Shown here: piece by piece, positions 35,041 to 44,479 of the stretch
How positions within the stretch are numbered: the first letter of the stretch is position 1
How the letters are laid out: every line of letters starts with the position of its first letter
From: JAOAPY01 sp041492185
GTDB taxonomy: Bacteria > Acidobacteriota > Blastocatellia > Pyrinomonadales > Pyrinomonadaceae
Assembly (NCBI GenBank): GCA_041492185.1
Contig: JBGPWL010000003.1
Span: forward strand, 46,661 to 110,660
Reading direction: 5' to 3'
Length of the DNA: 64,000 nt
Notes under the pieces: model-generated
The model's database searches: none
What the model was told of the DNA's origin: nothing
The model's input: only the letters and a program-made list of their open reading frames with translations
Made by a program: the position numbers and the translations under genes

Positions 35041-35183
35041 GCGCTCGCGTGGTGATCTCGACCACAGTTTCAGATAGTGAAGCTAGTTCAAAAAACTGTA
35101 CGTATCACCAAATTCTTGCAAGACACTCCCGAGCAAGCTAATATCCAGCCGTTCAACCAGACAATTGAAAGGACTCCCCAACG

Positions 35184-38100
35184 ATGAAAAACCCGTCTCG
35201 TCGCATCTCTCCATTCGCATGGCTCCTGGTTCTTACCTGCGCATTGGCCATCGGCATCATTGCTGCGCACGCTCAGAATCCGACTTCGGGGCAAGCGCCC
35301 AGACCGTCGCCGACCGCGACGCCGACGCCCACGCCAACTCCGACGCCGATCAATTGGTCAACAGACCCGATGTTGACACGTTTCGTGTGGCGCGGCATCG
35401 GTCCGGCGAGCATGGGTGGGCGCATAGACGACATCGCCGCCGTCGAGACCAACCCATACATTATTTACGTTGGCTTTGCGACGGGTGGCGTTTGGAAATC
35501 GGCGAACAACGGGACGACGTTCCAGCCGATCTTTGACACGTACTCGACCGCGTCGATTGGCGACATCGCGATCGCGCCGTCGAACGCGGACATTGTCTGG
35601 GTGGGAACCGGCGAACCAAATAATCGCCAGAGTTCGAGCTTCGGCGATGGCATCTACAAATCGACGGACGCCGGAAAAACTTTTACGAAGATGGGTCTCG
35701 AAGACTCACAGACGATCGCGCGCATCGTTATCGATCCGAAAGATCCGAATACGGTTTATGTCGCAGTGCTCGGTCACTTGTTTGGGCCAAACAAAGAACG
35801 CGGCGTTTACAAAACGACTGACGGCGGAAAAACCTGGAACAACGTCAAGTTCATTGACGAAGACACGGGCTTCACCGATCTGGTGATGGATCCGGCGGAT
35901 GCCAAGACTCTATACGCGGCATCCTACCAGCGCCGGCGAACTTCTTGGGGATTCAACGGCGGCGGTCCGGGATCAGGACTTTGGAAAACAGTTGATGCCG
36001 GCAAGACCTGGAAAAAACTTGAAGGCAGTGGACTGCCGGAAGGATTGCTCGGACGCATTGGCATCGATGTCTCGCGTTCGAACCCGAATGTTGTTTACGC
36101 GCAGATGGAAGTCGGCGCCGGCACCGGCACGGGCGGTGAGGAGCAGGCGGTGCCCGGCGCGCAACCGAGTCCAACTCCGACACCGACTCCTTCTCCGACT
36201 CCAGCGGCGGCCCAGCCGACAGCGAGTCCGGCCGCGTCACCGACTCCGACGCCGCCCGATCCGAAAAAGTCAGGCGTCTGGCGTTCTGATGACAAAGGCA
36301 AGACCTGGCGCGTAGTGAGCACGTGCTTCAACGCCGGCGGCTGCACCGAAAACAATCGTCCCATGTACTACAGTCAGATTCGCGTCGATCCGAAAAACGC
36401 TGACATCGTTTACGTTGGTGGATTGAACTTCAGCAAATCAACTGACGGTGGAAAAACATTCAAGTCGCTGCAACCGGGAATTGCCCACAGCGATCATCAC
36501 GCGATCTGGGTCGATCCAAACAACGACAACCACCTCTTGATCGGTAACGATGGCGGATTGGACGTCAGTTACGATCAAGGTGCGACGTGGGAATTCATCA
36601 ACACGATTCCGGCGGCGCAGTTTTATGCCGTCGCTGCCGACATGCGCAAACCTTATTACGTTTACGGCGGCTTGCAGGACAACGGCTCGTGGGGCGGCCC
36701 GAGCCGGACGCGATCTGCGGGAGGAGGAGGCGGTGGCGGAGGCGGCGGTGGTGGTGACGCAGGAATCACTAATGCCGACTGGTTCCGTACCGGCGGCGGC
36801 GATGGTTTTTATTCGCAAGCTGATCCGACCGATCCCTACACCGTCTATTCCGAGTCGCAGAACGGCGCAATGAATCGTCTCGATCTGCGCACGGGTCGCA
36901 GCGTCAGCATTCGTCCGCGCGCCGCGCCTCGGCGAGGTGGCGGCGGAGGAGGTGGTGGCGGTGCTGGTGGCGGAGGCCGCGGCCAGGGCGGAGGTCGCGC
37001 ACAACCAGGCGCGACGCCCGAAGCCTCTCCATCTCCGTCACCCGCTGAAACAGATCCGCAGGCCGCGCTTGCGGCATTTGCGGCGGCGCAGGGCTTTGGT
37101 GGCTTTGGTGGTCTCGGCGCGCTCGCGACTTCAAATGTTGTTCCAACACCGGCGGCCGGCGAACAGTATCGCTTCTACTGGAACACGCCGTTGGTGATGT
37201 CGCCGCACAATCCGCGCATCCTGTACGTCGGCGCTGATCGATTGTTCAAATCGCTCGATCGCGGCGACACCTGGACGGCGACACCGGATCTAACTAAGCA
37301 CATCGATCGCAACACGCTCAAGATCATGAATGTTGCGGGCAAAGATCCGATGGCCTCGAAGAATGATGGCTATACGAGTTTCAGTTACATCGTGACCGTA
37401 GCCGAGTCGCCGAAATTGCCGGGTGTGCTCTGGGTGGGAACAGACGATGGCAACATTCAGGTAAGCCGCGACGGCGGCGCGACCTGGACGAATGTGGCGA
37501 AGAACGTGCCGGGCATTGGCGAGATGTATCACATCACGCGCGTTGAACCCTCACACTTTGACGCCGCTACTTGCTATCTCTCCGTCGATGGCCATCGTTT
37601 TGACGATCTGAAGCCTTACGTTTTCGTCACGCGCGATTACGGCGCGACGTGGACGTCTATAGTCAACAACCTGCCGGCCATCGGTAACGTGAACGTCATT
37701 CGCGAGGATCCGAAAAATAAGGATCTGCTTTACGCTGGCACTGAGTATGGGCTCTTTGTTTCGCTAAACGGCGGTGGCGAATGGAAACGGTTTATGTCGG
37801 GCATGCCGACGATCCGCATCGATGACATCCTCGTCCATCCTCGTGATAACGATCTGATCGCCGGCACGCATGGCCGCGGCATTTACATTCTGGATGATGT
37901 AACCGCGTTGCAGCAGTTGACGAGCAAAGTCACTGACGCGGACGCAGCTTTGTTTGAGGTGCGACCGGGCACGCTGTGGCTGACTGATCCGCGGCTGAGC
38001 CGAGCCGGCGGTGGCGCGAAAGTATTTCGTGGCGCCAACCCAGCGCCCGGAACCGCGATCAGCTACTACTTGAAGGCGGCGGCGTCCGGCGATGTGAAAA

Positions 38101-38399
38101 TGACAATCTCGGACTACACCGGGAAAGTGATTCGCAACATCACCGGCACGAAAGACGCCGGCATCAATCGCGTGCAATGGAACCTGCGCGGCGATCCACC
38201 ACCGCGTCCTGCGAACTTGCCGCCGGGATTTGGTGGCGGCGGTGGAGGCGGCGGAGGTGGTGGTGGCGGTGGCTTCGGTGGTTTGTTCAATACGGGACCA
38301 CTGGTCGAGCCCGGCGTCTACATCGTGAAACTCTCGGTCGGCGGCAAGGAATACACCACGAAGGTCACGGTTGAAGCCGATACGTGGATGGGTCAGTGA
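35184..38399 (+). CDS. Large secreted BNR/sortilin-like propeller protein with Pro-Thr and poly-Gly linkers (paralog 2)
   Basis: 1071 residues with signal peptide 1-30. After it comes a Pro/Thr linker (PTATPTPTPTPTP) and then BNR blades (YKSTDAGKTFTKMG, YKTTDGGKTWNNV, WKTVDAGKTWKKLE, VSRDGGATWTNV) in the same order as paralog 1. Unlike it, the protein contains a second Pro/Thr/Ser linker near residue 325-355 and three glycine runs: about 514-527, about 585-605 (mixed with Arg/Gln) and about 1016-1030. These give large insertions within loops of the propeller. Ribosome site: AAAGGA before ATG 35184. Secreted surface protein of unknown ligand; catalytic residues not identified. Confidence 0.85.
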   Translation: MKNPSRRISPFAWLLVLTCALAIGIIAAHAQNPTSGQAPRPSPTATPTPTPTPTPINWSTDPMLTRFVWRGIGPASMGGRIDDIAAVETNPYIIYVGFATGGVWKSANNGTTFQPIFDTYSTASIGDIAIAPSNADIVWVGTGEPNNRQSSSFGDGIYKSTDAGKTFTKMGLEDSQTIARIVIDPKDPNTVYVAVLGHLFGPNKERGVYKTTDGGKTWNNVKFIDEDTGFTDLVMDPADAKTLYAASYQRRRTSWGFNGGGPGSGLWKTVDAGKTWKKLEGSGLPEGLLGRIGIDVSRSNPNVVYAQMEVGAGTGTGGEEQAVPGAQPSPTPTPTPSPTPAAAQPTASPAASPTPTPPDPKKSGVWRSDDKGKTWRVVSTCFNAGGCTENNRPMYYSQIRVDPKNADIVYVGGLNFSKSTDGGKTFKSLQPGIAHSDHHAIWVDPNNDNHLLIGNDGGLDVSYDQGATWEFINTIPAAQFYAVAADMRKPYYVYGGLQDNGSWGGPSRTRSAGGGGGGGGGGGGDAGITNADWFRTGGGDGFYSQADPTDPYTVYSESQNGAMNRLDLRTGRSVSIRPRAAPRRGGGGGGGGGAGGGGRGQGGGRAQPGATPEASPSPSPAETDPQAALAAFAAAQGFGGFGGLGALATSNVVPTPAAGEQYRFYWNTPLVMSPHNPRILYVGADRLFKSLDRGDTWTATPDLTKHIDRNTLKIMNVAGKDPMASKNDGYTSFSYIVTVAESPKLPGVLWVGTDDGNIQVSRDGGATWTNVAKNVPGIGEMYHITRVEPSHFDAATCYLSVDGHRFDDLKPYVFVTRDYGATWTSIVNNLPAIGNVNVIREDPKNKDLLYAGTEYGLFVSLNGGGEWKRFMSGMPTIRIDDILVHPRDNDLIAGTHGRGIYILDDVTALQQLTSKVTDADAALFEVRPGTLWLTDPRLSRAGGGAKVFRGANPAPGTAISYYLKAAASGDVKMTISDYTGKVIRNITGTKDAGINRVQWNLRGDPPPRPANLPPGFGGGGGGGGGGGGGGFGGLFNTGPLVEPGVYIVKLSVGGKEYTTKVTVEADTWMGQ

Positions 38400-38712
38400 T
38401 CTGATCTCATTGGTTCGAGACAATCTGTCCGATAGACTTTCGGTGTGTAGCGCATCGTGTGAAGTTGCCTCCGGAAAACTTCCAGGGCGTGATTTCGTGG
38501 GCAACCGCCTGAGTCTGTCGGATACTGGCTGACCGTCCGAAGATTTTTCGAGTCGCCCGTCGGAAAAATATTTTTCTCCCGGACCGAATGTTTGCAAATC
38601 CTCTTGCTAGTCTCGAAATGTTCGAGTAAGATTTCCGCGCTCCAAGCAGTCTGACAATCTAAGTAAGTTGTTTGGCTGGATATATCTAAGCTTAACGCAG
38701 GAGATAAAACTC
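38400..38712. other. Intergenic region before the two small orphans
   Basis: 313 bases. ATTTTTC at 38543-38549 pairs with GAAAAAT at 38563-38569, followed by TTTTTC, a weak terminator candidate for the preceding gene. The rest is AT-rich and likely carries the promoter of 38713. No ORF or RNA gene is seen. Confidence 0.4.
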
Positions 38713-38943
38713 ATGAGACTTGTCAATGAAACCGGACAAGGGGCCGCTTACTGGATCACGGCTCCCGGTAACGTAGACTGTGGTGAAATCAGTGTGGACG
38801 GCTTCGTGGACCTGCCTTTTTACGATAACCAGACTGACGTTGTTGTTCAGTTCATGCCCACCGGCGGGTCAGAGTCTTTTTCAATTAACATTGCAAACAC
38901 CGGCACGGGTGAGCAGGTCGAGATGGCGTTAGTGGCCGAATGA
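38713..38943 (+). CDS. Small orphan protein A of a tandem paralogous pair
   Basis: 76 residues, no signal peptide, beta-rich composition (MRLVNETGQGAAYWITAP, VDCGEISVDG, DLPFYDNQTDVVVQF, then NTGTGEQVEM). It clearly resembles the next gene: both share N.T, a DCG.I strip, DL..YD, V.V.F and GTG...L..E at the end. Family unknown to me. CAGGAGAT (38698-38705) precedes ATG 38713; the frame extends upstream without a start signal. Confidence 0.78.
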   Translation: MRLVNETGQGAAYWITAPGNVDCGEISVDGFVDLPFYDNQTDVVVQFMPTGGSESFSINIANTGTGEQVEMALVAE

Positions 38944-39011
38944 TCTCGAAAGAAGCTGCCTAAATTGTTGTATCTGATTTGCTGTTCACTCCAGGAAGGA
39001 GACGACTACCC

Positions 39012-39254
39012 ATGAAACTGTATAACAACACTCCAGATCAAGTGTTCTACACGATAGCCGGCGCAGGCTCCGCTGATTGCGGCACGATTGATGCGGGCCA
39101 GACTACCGACTTGTCCTGGTATGACGACAAGGAGAATGTCAACGTGAGCTTCACGGCCGTTTCGGCGACTCCCGTACAAACGCCGCCTTTCACGGTGACG
39201 ATTCCCAGCTCAGGAACCGGCATGGCCGTCACGATTGGGCTCTACCAGGAATAG
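39012..39254 (+). CDS. Small orphan protein B of a tandem paralogous pair
   Basis: 80 residues, 68 bases after protein A, with its own excellent ribosome site GGAAGGAG (38995-39002). Aligns with protein A by eye over its whole length (LYNNTPDQVFYTIAG, ADCGTIDAGQTTDLSWYDD, VNVSF, IPSSGTGMAVTIGLYQE). The predicted fold is a small beta sandwich; the single conserved Cys sits in DCGxI. It ends convergently with the glycosyltransferase on the minus strand. Confidence 0.78.
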   Translation: MKLYNNTPDQVFYTIAGAGSADCGTIDAGQTTDLSWYDDKENVNVSFTAVSATPVQTPPFTVTIPSSGTGMAVTIGLYQE

Positions 39255-39258
39255 CTGG

Positions 39259-40518
39259 CTAGAGCCGCGCGACTTCTGTTCCTTTTGCGATTTCACTGAA
39301 TAGCTGCCTCCACCTGTCAGCAATCGCAGTCCATTTGAATTCCGGTCTGGTTACATTTCGGTAGCCAGCCTCCGCAAGCGCATTCCTGTATTCGTCATCC
39401 TCGTAGAGCTTTTGCAGCGCACTGGCAACTGCTTCCGGAGTCACGATGTGTCCTTCCGTAAGATTTCCCGGGTAAGTGAATTTCGCTGACGGCTCGACGA
39501 ATTCCGCCGCTCCCTCCCATAAATCGGCCAGCGAAGTATGGCGCGGCACGATTTGGGCAGCCTTCGTGGCCGCGTGTTCAAAACTTGTCATCCCCCATCC
39601 CTCACCGGTCGTGGTCGTGAGGCCAACATCACAGGCGTTATAAAGCAAGTTAAGTTGTTCATCTGAAAATGCGGGACGGGAATTATCCGACCGCGTCATC
39701 ATCAGTCGATCGTAAATTTGATAACGTTTGGCCAGAATCAGCACGTTCCAACCCGTATCCTCCGTTGCCATGTGCAAATAGAGTTTTACGTTTGGCGGTT
39801 TGTCCCTGGCGAACTGCGCAAAACCCTGCATAGTGATGTCGATCCGTTTGCGGGGCATGTTTCGATTTGCATTCAGCACGATAAAAGCCTCGCGATGCTC
39901 AGGGTCGTCAAAACCCAGCGCCTTTCGCGCAATCAATCTGCGCGCAGGAATCGTATCGAGTTCATTGGTGCCACTGTCGGCGAGAGGGTAAAAGCGATCG
40001 GTATCGACACCGTGCGGAATGACATCCAATGAAGGGAACTGGAAATCCGGATCTTGCTCGATCACACAGTCGAGTGACTTTGCGATTTCGCGTCGCCCGT
40101 ATTCCGTATACAAAACGTAGCGAGACACTCCGTGCAACCGTTGCATTATCTCTGGCGCAATTGGCCCGGCCTCAACCGGAGAATATAAAACGATCTTTGG
40201 TTGGGGCACCGCCTTTCGGAGTAGTTCCATGTAAGGAACCTGAAACGGAATGTCATAAAGCAAAAAGACGATCATCGGCTGAATCTGTTCGATCAGTGGC
40301 AAGAGCTGATCGTATCCGTACACGCTCTTGCCCCTACCGGCCGGATATAATTTCCACCCGTAGTCGTGCGGGTCCCCATCATAACGAGTAGCCAACTGGT
40401 GCAGTTCATAATCCGCCTGTAGCGGCTCGAAGATGCTGCGAATCACCCGGCCGAAACCGGTCGGCGCAACAGCATCACCGATGATTAGAATCTTTGCCTT
40501 GTCTGACCCTTGAATCAT
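39259..40518 (-). CDS. Glycosyltransferase family 4 (GT-B)
   Basis: 419 residues. N-terminal Rossmann segment ILIIGDAVAPTGFGRVIRSIFEPL (core GDAVAPTGFGRV), PYMELLRKAV, then VIPHGVDTDRFYP near 175 and the donor-binding C-terminal part LLYNACDVGLTTTTGEGWGMTSFEHAATKAAQIVP (core VGLTTTTGEGWG with the E/G-rich loop), with PRHTSLADL. Transfers a sugar from a nucleotide donor; acceptor unknown. ATG 40518. Its stop is 4 bases from that of the small orphan on the other strand. Confidence 0.88.
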   Translation of the reverse strand: MIQGSDKAKILIIGDAVAPTGFGRVIRSIFEPLQADYELHQLATRYDGDPHDYGWKLYPAGRGKSVYGYDQLLPLIEQIQPMIVFLLYDIPFQVPYMELLRKAVPQPKIVLYSPVEAGPIAPEIMQRLHGVSRYVLYTEYGRREIAKSLDCVIEQDPDFQFPSLDVIPHGVDTDRFYPLADSGTNELDTIPARRLIARKALGFDDPEHREAFIVLNANRNMPRKRIDITMQGFAQFARDKPPNVKLYLHMATEDTGWNVLILAKRYQIYDRLMMTRSDNSRPAFSDEQLNLLYNACDVGLTTTTGEGWGMTSFEHAATKAAQIVPRHTSLADLWEGAAEFVEPSAKFTYPGNLTEGHIVTPEAVASALQKLYEDDEYRNALAEAGYRNVTRPEFKWTAIADRWRQLFSEIAKGTEVARL

Positions 40519-40589
40519 TTAGTGACCTGATCTGAAATCGAATGCCAGAAGCTGGGGTGATTTACAATCTTGATCCCGACCGACCCGAA

Positions 40590-40919
40590 TTACCGCAGAG
40601 GCTCGCCGGCAGAGACGTGCCAATGCAGATGTTTTGAATCCTGATAGGCGCCGAGATTAGTCAACACGCGACAGGCGCCATGCTCGGCGACGACCTGTTG
40701 CGCCACTTGCTTGATCACATCGACGAGTTCAACGAGCAGATGAGCATCTCTCTCTTCGAGCGCCAGCAGAGACGAGATGTGCCGCTTGGGTATGACGACG
40801 ATGTGCACCGGCCAGAACGGTTTCGTGTGATGATAGGCGAGCACGTTGGCGGTCTCGTGAACCTTGCGAACCGTTGTGCGGTTGTTGAGTACTTCGTCAC
40901 AGTAGAAGTCATCGCTCAT
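40590..40919 (-). CDS. HIT family nucleotide-binding protein
   Basis: 109 residues. HIT proteins hydrolyse or transfer nucleotidyl groups through a histidine triad. The triad is His97-Leu-His99-Trp-His101 (HLHWHV), preceded by VHIVVIPKRHISS and a C-terminal SAGEPL tail typical of the HINT branch. Its ATG overlaps the stop of the MOSC gene (ATGA, 40916-40919), indicating translational coupling. Confidence 0.9.
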   Translation of the reverse strand: MSDDFYCDEVLNNRTTVRKVHETANVLAYHHTKPFWPVHIVVIPKRHISSLLALEERDAHLLVELVDVIKQVAQQVVAEHGACRVLTNLGAYQDSKHLHWHVSAGEPLR

Positions 40920-41830
40920 AGCAATTCGACCACATCACCCACGGCCGCGCTTCCTGCTTCAATCACGCTGGCATAGATACCAAGATTCTGTTCCGCATCC
41001 TTCACAATCGAGCGCAGCACTGATGGGTCCTTTGGTAGATCGTCTTGCGCGTGCGTTGTCATGCCGCAGCGCACAGTTGGGATTTCGCACCTCAACGCTA
41101 CGTTTCCGAGACGCAGCGTACGTCCACTCCAGCCGGCTTCAATCAATCCCTCAATACTCTTCTCGGCTTCGATCAGGAAGTTTGGCCGAAAGCGACGCAC
41201 ATCCCAAGCCGCGCTCGAATTCAATCGCTTCATCGCCTCGAGTGAAGCAGTGGTGAGCACATGAATCGGAAAAGCGTCGAAGTAAGTTCCCAGCGGAGAA
41301 GTGAATTCCAAAACTTCCGGCGGCAAACTCAGGAGATCGGGCAGCGGCTCGGCTGGCTCACGGCTGAACATCTCGCGCACTTGCGCGTCCATGTTGGGCA
41401 AACGCATCATGCGCGGCAGTTGATCGCGGACCACCTTGAAGCGACTCAAACGACTCATGACGGAAGCGCGACGGTAATGGGCCTTGTTGCTCGCGGGCTG
41501 AAGCGGCCAAAGCGAAACAGCGGTCGTCAGCGCCTGCGAAAGTCGTTCGTTCACATCACTGTCATCGCTGCGAATGAGCGCGCCGTCATGGCAAGTGATC
41601 TCAACCTGCGGAATCCGGTCCTCTGACGGTTCTTCACGATATCGCGCGGCACACTGCATCAACAAAGGAATCTTTTTCCCGTTGGTGATCTCACCGGTCT
41701 TCTCATCTCTTAGCGCCCAACCGCGATCGCCAGGAATTCCGAGCGCGGCGACAGTGCAGCGGTCGTGCCTTTCGCCGGTCATCGACTTCACCGGGTAGCG
41801 CCAGATTTGTTTGACTTTGCCGATGATCAT
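40916..41830 (-). CDS. MOSC domain-containing protein
   Basis: About 304 residues. MOSC N-terminal beta-barrel domain: VKQIWRYPVKSMTGERHDRC (core YPVKSMTGE), GIPGDRGWALRD. MOSC domain proper: LGTYFDAFPIHVLTTASL, FRPNFLIEAE, then IPTVRCGMTTHAQ, where the conserved Cys (RCGMT) usually receives sulfur, as in YcbX/YiiM and moco-binding reductases. The frame opens at 41920, but ATG 41830 fits the family N-terminus. It overlaps the HIT gene by 4 bases. Confidence 0.88.
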   Translation of the reverse strand: MIIGKVKQIWRYPVKSMTGERHDRCTVAALGIPGDRGWALRDEKTGEITNGKKIPLLMQCAARYREEPSEDRIPQVEITCHDGALIRSDDSDVNERLSQALTTAVSLWPLQPASNKAHYRRASVMSRLSRFKVVRDQLPRMMRLPNMDAQVREMFSREPAEPLPDLLSLPPEVLEFTSPLGTYFDAFPIHVLTTASLEAMKRLNSSAAWDVRRFRPNFLIEAEKSIEGLIEAGWSGRTLRLGNVALRCEIPTVRCGMTTHAQDDLPKDPSVLRSIVKDAEQNLGIYASVIEAGSAAVGDVVELL

Positions 41831-41947
41831 AAAACTGTGGAGTGCGCCGGCAGCGACGGCGCTTTGGATTGTACCTTTACCTCGGACTCCCGTCTCCTTT
41901 GAGGCACGGCGGTAATCCAAAGCCGCCGCAGTCGCCGCGCTCCAAAA

Positions 41948-44362
41948 CTAGCCGAACCCTTCCGCCAGGATCTTATCCATTGTGGCAACCAGGACTTCAG
42001 CATCAGCGTTGGAGAAGGGCATTGGCGGTCTGATCTTGATCACGTTGTGATGCGGACCGTCGGTGCCCAGCAGGATGCCGAACTCGCGCATTCGATTAAC
42101 GATTAAGTCAGCTTCTTCTTTCGCCGGCTCGAGTGTCTCGCGGTTGCGCACCAGTTCAACTCCAAGAAACAATCCCGACCCACGCACGTCGCCGATGATT
42201 TCAAAGCGACCCATTAGCGCACGTAAGCGCGCCAACAGATCATCACCGACGCGTAAAGCATGTGCTTGTAGTTTCTCATCCTGTACGACGTTAAGTACTT
42301 CGAGCCCTATGGCGCAAGAGACAGTGTTGCCGCCAAACGTGCTGAAGAACTCCATGCCGTTATCGAACGACGCTGCGATTTCCGAGGTTGTGACAACGAC
42401 GCCGATCGGGTGACCGTTGCCGATAGGTTTTCCCAGCACAACGGTGTCCGGCACCACGCCGTACGCCTCAAACGCATAAAAGTGAGTGCCAATTCGCCCA
42501 TATGCGGTTTGCACTTCATCGGCAATGCAGACGCCACCAGCATCGCGTACTGCTTCATAGACTGCATTCAAATAACCATCCGGAAAAATAATTTGTCCGG
42601 CGACACTGGGAAACGATTCGGCGATAAATCCGGCCAAACCCGCGCCCCTCACGCGCAGTTGCTCGATGATTTCGATTACTGATTGCGCGTACTTTTCTCC
42701 GGCAAGCGGATCGTCGCCCTTGTAACGACCGCGATAGACATCGGAGATCGCGGCGGTGTGCACCCACGACGGCGCGCCCGTGCCGCCGGGTCCGTCGTGC
42801 TTGTACGGACTGATGTCGATCAGCGTCGTCGTGTTTCCGTGATACGCGTGCTCCAGCACGATCATGTCACGCCGCCCGGTGTGAGCGCGCGCAAGACGCA
42901 ATGCGAGTTCATTCGCTTCGCTGCCGGAGTTGACAAAGAAACAGACGCTGAGCGGATCGGGCAAGGTCGCGCACAACCTCTCGGCATAACGATTAATCAG
43001 ATCGTGCAGATAGCGCGTGTTCGTGTTCAGCAGCGCCATTTGATCTTGCCCGGCTTTCACGACGCGCGGATGACTATGACCGACGTGCGGCACGTTGTTG
43101 TAGGCGTCGAGATACTTGCGAGCGTCTTCGTCGTAGAGGTACTGCATCGAGCCGCGCACAATTTTCACCGGCTCTTTGTAGGCAAGACTGACGTTTTTGC
43201 CGATCAACTTGCGGCGCGCGGCGAGCGTCTCATTTGTATTTGGCATAAGTGGCCTTCGTGGCAAACCGCACGCTTCAGCAAAAGCCGCTGACGCAACGCG
43301 CGGATCGATCCTTAAGAGCCGCGGCAACGTAACACTGATCGACCGTTGGCTGATGGATAGGTAATCGTCGCCGGGCCGTTGCGGTTGCTGCTGCGCGGCC
43401 AGGCAAACGCTCATGCACAAACGCAAGCAGACCAGACCGAACAGCGCATCGATCTCAGTTTTACTCAGCGGATACTCAGAGTGATAACCCGCAACAACGT
43501 GTGTTGCTGATGCGATCGTGTCAGGCTTATCGAGAATTGCGTAGGCGATCGCGACGGCGAGATCGGCGACGGTGTAACTGTGGACGATGTCGCCGAAGTC
43601 GATCAAACCTGTCACTTTGTACTCGCGGTCACAGGTGTTTAGAGTACCAACTTCAGTTGGGCTTTTCTCTTCGCCTTCGGGAAAAGCCCGACTAAAGTCG
43701 GTACTCTGAACGCCTGTTACCAGCACGTTGTAATCGTTCGCGTCGTTGTGAATGACGCTTGTGTTCAGTTTTGACAGTAGCGGTACCAAGTCTCGCTCAA
43801 ATTGTGAAGCACACCGATAGACCAACTGTCGCAGCGAAACGTCGGCGATCCTCTCTCCGTATTTTCGAATCACCTTCAGTCCATTGGCAAGGTCCCAATG
43901 AAAGTCGCGATGGACCGCCGGATGATCGAAGCTCGATAGCGCGCGGTCCAGTTGTCCCATGCGGCGCCCCAGGTCGCGCAGCAATTCGGGCGAATGATGA
44001 TGAACCATCGCTAACGGAGTTCCCGGAAGATAAGTGAACAGCCTTGCCAGATTCTTCGTGCCTGTCGGCGACTCGATTTCCGTAATCGTCTCGCCGGAAA
44101 GAGTGGGCACGACGCGAGGACACAAAGAGATCTGCTGCGCAACATGGGCCATCGCCGCGTGCTGCGCTTCTAACATCTTTCTGTCTTCCAGCGCATTAGC
44201 GACTTTGAAGACGAACTTTTCTCCCGTTTGGGTTTCGAGAAGAAAATTCTGATCGCGTTCGCTTGGCAGTGGCGCTGCCGTGCTGTGAAGTCCGTATAGT
44301 TTCTTCACCAGCGATGTGGCGGTTTCAGTATCGAAACGCGGGCTGTGCTCAAGTAATGACAT
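41948..44362 (-). CDS. Fused APH-type small-molecule kinase and class III aminotransferase/phospho-lyase
   Basis: 804 residues. N-terminal part (1-330) is an aminoglycoside-phosphotransferase-fold kinase: Lys53 in KFVFKVAN, catalytic HNDANDYNVLV near 205 and metal-binding GLIDFGD near 250. C-terminal part (about 370-804) is a class III PLP enzyme (SGSEANELALRLARAHTG, IADEVQTAYGRIG, PLP lysine in VLGKPIGNGHPIG). The pair corresponds to hydroxylysine or ethanolamine kinase plus the phospho-lyase that removes the phosphate and amine, so one protein could do both steps. The loop between NVLV and GLIDFGD (residues 219-241) is encoded by an in-frame palindromic element (43641-43707). ATG 44362; divergent from the BNR gene at 44480. 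Confidence 0.88.
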   Translation of the reverse strand: MSLLEHSPRFDTETATSLVKKLYGLHSTAAPLPSERDQNFLLETQTGEKFVFKVANALEDRKMLEAQHAAMAHVAQQISLCPRVVPTLSGETITEIESPTGTKNLARLFTYLPGTPLAMVHHHSPELLRDLGRRMGQLDRALSSFDHPAVHRDFHWDLANGLKVIRKYGERIADVSLRQLVYRCASQFERDLVPLLSKLNTSVIHNDANDYNVLVTGVQSTDFSRAFPEGEEKSPTEVGTLNTCDREYKVTGLIDFGDIVHSYTVADLAVAIAYAILDKPDTIASATHVVAGYHSEYPLSKTEIDALFGLVCLRLCMSVCLAAQQQPQRPGDDYLSISQRSISVTLPRLLRIDPRVASAAFAEACGLPRRPLMPNTNETLAARRKLIGKNVSLAYKEPVKIVRGSMQYLYDEDARKYLDAYNNVPHVGHSHPRVVKAGQDQMALLNTNTRYLHDLINRYAERLCATLPDPLSVCFFVNSGSEANELALRLARAHTGRRDMIVLEHAYHGNTTTLIDISPYKHDGPGGTGAPSWVHTAAISDVYRGRYKGDDPLAGEKYAQSVIEIIEQLRVRGAGLAGFIAESFPSVAGQIIFPDGYLNAVYEAVRDAGGVCIADEVQTAYGRIGTHFYAFEAYGVVPDTVVLGKPIGNGHPIGVVVTTSEIAASFDNGMEFFSTFGGNTVSCAIGLEVLNVVQDEKLQAHALRVGDDLLARLRALMGRFEIIGDVRGSGLFLGVELVRNRETLEPAKEEADLIVNRMREFGILLGTDGPHHNVIKIRPPMPFSNADAEVLVATMDKILAEGFG
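43641..43707. repeat. In-frame palindromic element inside a coding sequence
   Basis: 27-base arms (43641-43667 and 43681-43707, AGAGTACC...GCTTTTC) pair with three mismatches around a 13-base loop. On the minus strand it encodes about 23 residues inserted in the kinase loop of the fused kinase-aminotransferase without breaking the frame, comparable to palindromic elements known in Rickettsia genes. No second copy of this sequence is seen in the window. Confidence 0.85.
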
Positions 44363-44479
44363 TCAGATTTGCGAAGGCCTTAAAAGGGCGACAGAAAATC
44401 AGAAGACTGATATCATTCGCGCCTGCTTTTTCCATTTGAAGATTCTTTTGAAAAGCCAAAAGTAAAGGAGTCCACCACA

